From Deltaproteobacteria bacterium UBA2957 (lineage in GTDB: Bacteria; Myxococcota_A; UBA796): a stretch of 14,689 bases of DNA. The notes beneath the pieces are model-generated. The model ran no database searches. It saw only the letters and a program-made list of their open reading frames with translations, and was not told the origin of the DNA. Positions 12,268 to 14,689 of the stretch are shown here, piece by piece. The stretch lies in NCBI GenBank assembly GCA_002348535.1, contig DEBL01000124.1, positions 1 through 14,689 on the forward strand, written 5' to 3'. Numbering within the stretch: the first letter of the stretch is position 1; each line of letters starts with the position of its first letter. Made by a program: the position numbers and the translations under genes.

Positions 12268-14689
12268 TCACCGCCGCCCCATCCGGGCTCTTGTTCGGCG
12301 CGCCCGGTCACCGCTTGGCTGAAGGTCGAGGTATTGCCGCCAAACCGATCGGGCCGAGTCGAGACTCGAACGCGGATCGAACCAGAACATACCCAACGCA
12401 TGCAGGGCAACCGCGCTCTCAGGCCCAACCTCAGTCGCCCGCTGAAAAAGCTGCTCTGCCGAGACCCGTTGACCGGCGGCATCGAGTCGTTTGGCCACCA
12501 TAACCAGCGCAACCGGATCGCGATCTGCCCAACGGTTCACGGCTGCGGTCATGGCGTCAAGGTCCCCATTGGCGACAACTTGCGCGGTCTTCGCCCGCCC
12601 AACAAGAATCCGCGTCATGGGTTGAGAAACCCCCGACCAACCCTCAATCGCCGGCTCAAGCGCCACCGATGCCTTGGAGGAGCCAAGATCGAGTAAGGCC
12701 ATGCCGCGAACCCAAGATGCCAAGGCACCGTCTTCGGACTCCAACGTCGCGATCGCACTTTCCGGTTCGTCCCCCGCCTGCTGCACCCATGCTCGAAGCA
12801 CCGTCGTACGCACATCGCCCCATGCGTCGATGGCCTGTCGCGCATGCGTGATTCGGTCCAGTTCAATCAAGGCTTGAATTTTCCCTTGCCGACAATTTTG
12901 ATCCCACGGGCGGGCGCCAAGACATCGATCTAAATCATCGAGTGCAGCCAATATTTGATTATTGGATAAACGCACCGCTGCAGCGTGATGCAGATATCGA
13001 GGATTCGTGGGATCCACGACCAGTGCAGACGACCATGAACGCTCAGCGGCTTCGTACTCACCCCGCTCCATCAGTAACGACGCCCGCAACGCATGAAGCC
13101 GGCCTTCTTGACGGGCGGATACTGGACCCGGCAGCGACTCCATTACATCGTCCAAGGAGGCGAGTACATCTGCGCCTTCGCTATCATCCCACTGTTCCTG
13201 AAACCGTTGAATTTGCACGAAGGGATTGTTGGGGTGGTCTCGAAGTAAACGGGCCCTCATCTTCTTCGCCTCTTGCTTATCGCCCAACTCGGTCAGCAGT
13301 GACTCGCGGCTGAGCAACTCCAACAGTGGGGCCTCCTCAGCGGACTGCCCAATTCCGGAGAGCAGAGCCCGCGACTCTTCGTCATCGCGAACCCGAAGGG
13401 CAATGCGTGCGGTCAGATCCCGACTCAGGGGGTCACCGGAGTCAATGTCCTCGAGCCGCTCTCGTGCCGTGGGCAGGTCCCCCATTGCCAAGGCCAAGTA
13501 CCCGGAAATTAAGGCAAGCTCCTGTGAGGGAGCGCCCAATGCACGGGCCGCATCAAGACCGTCCTGAGCAAGGGCCATGCGGGTTGAGTCGCCCGTGTAG
13601 TCTGCCCACAGAATCGCACGAACAAGGGCCAACTCGGCCACGCGGACCGCAATGGGACTTCGGTCGTCTTCGACTTGAGCCTCCAATCGAGCTTCCAACT
13701 CTTGAAGACTGCGAAAGTCAGCCGCAGCAACAACTTGATGGGTCTCCTGAATTATCTGTCCTTGGGCGATCCAGTGCAGCACTGCAAACACCATCCACGC
13801 AATGAACGCCGTTACACCAACCGATCCGAATGCGATGGACCATGGAATACCGCGCGGTGATGCCTCATCGAATTCAACCTCGCTGACTTCTTCATCGCCC
13901 TCCTCCTCGGCTGGGTGCGAAGTGAGCTGATCGGTTTCATTGACTGACGGTTCCTCCGAGACCAACGCATCGCCCGTTTGTGGAAGCGGTGGTGCTGGCG
14001 AAGGCACCGGTCGATCCTCACGGCGGGTCATTACGATCAAGTCCTTGTCTTCATCCTCAAGGAAGGTCTCATCGTCAGGTGGCAGATACGTCTCGCGATG
14101 CGACTTAAGATCGACCTTGCTTCGGTCACCGGTCGTTCGATGGATTGTTCCATCGACTGCCTGTAGGATGACCCCGTCACCATGCGAAATCACCTGCATA
14201 ATGCGCGTATCTCCAGCCCCGGGGAAAGGAGTGCCCTCGGGATCGGTGGACCCGTCATCGGAGACCGCCTCGACGTCGTCGATCGACCGGGAGGAGACCG
14301 TCACCTCACCGGCGGTTCCTGCTGTGGTTTCACCCGTATTTTCATCACGCCGAAAGAGCTTCGGGAATCCCCGGCGGGTGGCCTCTGCCGAACCGGTCAT
14401 TCCCGCTTCTGACGGATCGATGTGCGCGGTTTCGTCCACGACGAAGCTGTCGGTCAGCTCGATGGTGACAATCTCTGGCGACCCTTCGTCGCCGGCTAAC
14501 TCGGTCAGCAACTCGTTCGAAGATGAGCCACACCCTGAGAAGTCACCCTGAACAGCCCAGAGCAACGCACGAATCCGGGGAGTGTCCATACCGTCGCGGA
14601 CCAACCGCTCCAACAGGCTCTCTGCACGAACAAAGCTACCGGTGCTGAGGTAGGTCTCGGCGAGGGCCAACACTTCTTCAGCGGTGCCC
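12268..14689 (-). CDS. TPR-repeat membrane protein (N-terminus outside window)
   Basis: The frame is open to the right edge, so the start lies outside; 806 residues are visible. They begin with a TPR-like helix pair (EVLALAETYLSTGSFVRAESLLERLV), then a long polar, acidic, probably disordered region (about 55-278) containing EEEGDEEVSEVEFDE. A single transmembrane helix follows at about 284-306 (SIAFGSVGVTAFIAWMVFAVLHW). The remaining 500 residues are tandem TPR-like helices, for example LHALRASLLMERGEYEAAERSWSSALVVDPTNPRYL near the middle and AVALHALGMFWFDPRSSLDSARSVWRQYL near the end. TPRs serve as protein-binding scaffolds. The likely topology is an N-terminal cytoplasmic part and a large periplasmic TPR domain. 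No enzyme domain is visible. A Ser-rich plus-strand frame over the acidic part is a shadow. Confidence 0.85.
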   Translation of the reverse strand, partial: GTAEEVLALAETYLSTGSFVRAESLLERLVRDGMDTPRIRALLWAVQGDFSGCGSSSNELLTELAGDEGSPEIVTIELTDSFVVDETAHIDPSEAGMTGSAEATRRGFPKLFRRDENTGETTAGTAGEVTVSSRSIDDVEAVSDDGSTDPEGTPFPGAGDTRIMQVISHGDGVILQAVDGTIHRTTGDRSKVDLKSHRETYLPPDDETFLEDEDKDLIVMTRREDRPVPSPAPPLPQTGDALVSEEPSVNETDQLTSHPAEEEGDEEVSEVEFDEASPRGIPWSIAFGSVGVTAFIAWMVFAVLHWIAQGQIIQETHQVVAAADFRSLQELEARLEAQVEDDRSPIAVRVAELALVRAILWADYTGDSTRMALAQDGLDAARALGAPSQELALISGYLALAMGDLPTARERLEDIDSGDPLSRDLTARIALRVRDDEESRALLSGIGQSAEEAPLLELLSRESLLTELGDKQEAKKMRARLLRDHPNNPFVQIQRFQEQWDDSEGADVLASLDDVMESLPGPVSARQEGRLHALRASLLMERGEYEAAERSWSSALVVDPTNPRYLHHAAAVRLSNNQILAALDDLDRCLGARPWDQNCRQGKIQALIELDRITHARQAIDAWGDVRTTVLRAWVQQAGDEPESAIATLESEDGALASWVRGMALLDLGSSKASVALEPAIEGWSGVSQPMTRILVGRAKTAQVVANGDLDAMTAAVNRWADRDPVALVMVAKRLDAAGQRVSAEQLFQRATEVGPESAVALHALGMFWFDPRSSLDSARSVWRQYLDLQPSGDRARRTRARMGRR

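Noticed and set aside
13940..14551. 203-codon Ser-rich plus-strand frame opposite the TPR gene
   Set aside because: It mirrors the acidic, low-complexity part of the TPR protein, a usual source of spurious long antisense frames.

Overview
The window looks like a chromosomal segment of a moderately GC-rich Gram-negative (diderm) bacterium. It carries an Omp85 (TamA/BamA-type) barrel protein coupled to a TamB-type protein, two putative lipoproteins, a type IV pilin-like protein, a B12-dependent ribonucleotide reductase and an NhaA antiporter. The acidic Asp/Gly/Ala linker behind the lipobox of the 218-aa lipoprotein and the large one-membrane-segment TPR protein are reminiscent of the former Deltaproteobacteria (Myxococcota or Bradymonadota-like). 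That placement is inference. No transposase, integrase, phage gene, CRISPR array, tRNA or rRNA was seen, so this reads as ordinary core and lineage-specific chromosome, not an island.

Layout. Positions 1-2560, minus strand: a tamA/bamA-like gene followed, with a one-base TAATG overlap, by the 5' part of a tamB-like gene that runs off the left edge. Positions 2707-2895, plus: rpmG (L33) with its own promoter-like site and terminator. Positions 2997-3614, minus: rpsD (S4), convergent with rpmG, with a separate terminator. Positions 3843-4505, plus: an orphan GspH/FimT-type prepilin. Positions 4506-5275: a 770-bp non-coding stretch with AT-rich blocks, DnaA-box-like sites, two NrdR-box-like palindromes spaced exactly 31 bp apart, and a candidate promoter. 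It leads into nrdJ (5276-8002, class II ribonucleotide reductase). Positions 8165-9707, minus: an unrecognised 253-aa gene overlapping a btpA-family gene by 8 bases. Positions 9924-11558, plus: nhaA and a small membrane-anchored protein gene. Positions 11555-14689, minus: a large TPR membrane protein (start outside the window) and a small lipoprotein gene whose end overlaps the preceding plus-strand gene tail to tail.

How the genes work together. The tamA-tamB pair should act in outer-membrane protein insertion or lipid transport across the periplasm. nrdJ supplies deoxyribonucleotides and appears to be controlled by NrdR, possibly with DnaA input. The 253-aa/btpA pair is translationally coupled, and the 253-aa protein ends in a canonical sliding-clamp-binding pentapeptide (QLSLF), which hints at a DNA-replication or repair link. 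The TPR protein and the downstream lipoprotein probably form an envelope-associated pair of unknown function.

The strongest candidates for a second look are the NrdR/DnaA-like regulatory block before nrdJ, the clamp-motif protein coupled to BtpA, the lipobox on an Omp85 protein, and the His-rich cytoplasmic loop in NhaA. I did not find a clearly novel multi-gene system.
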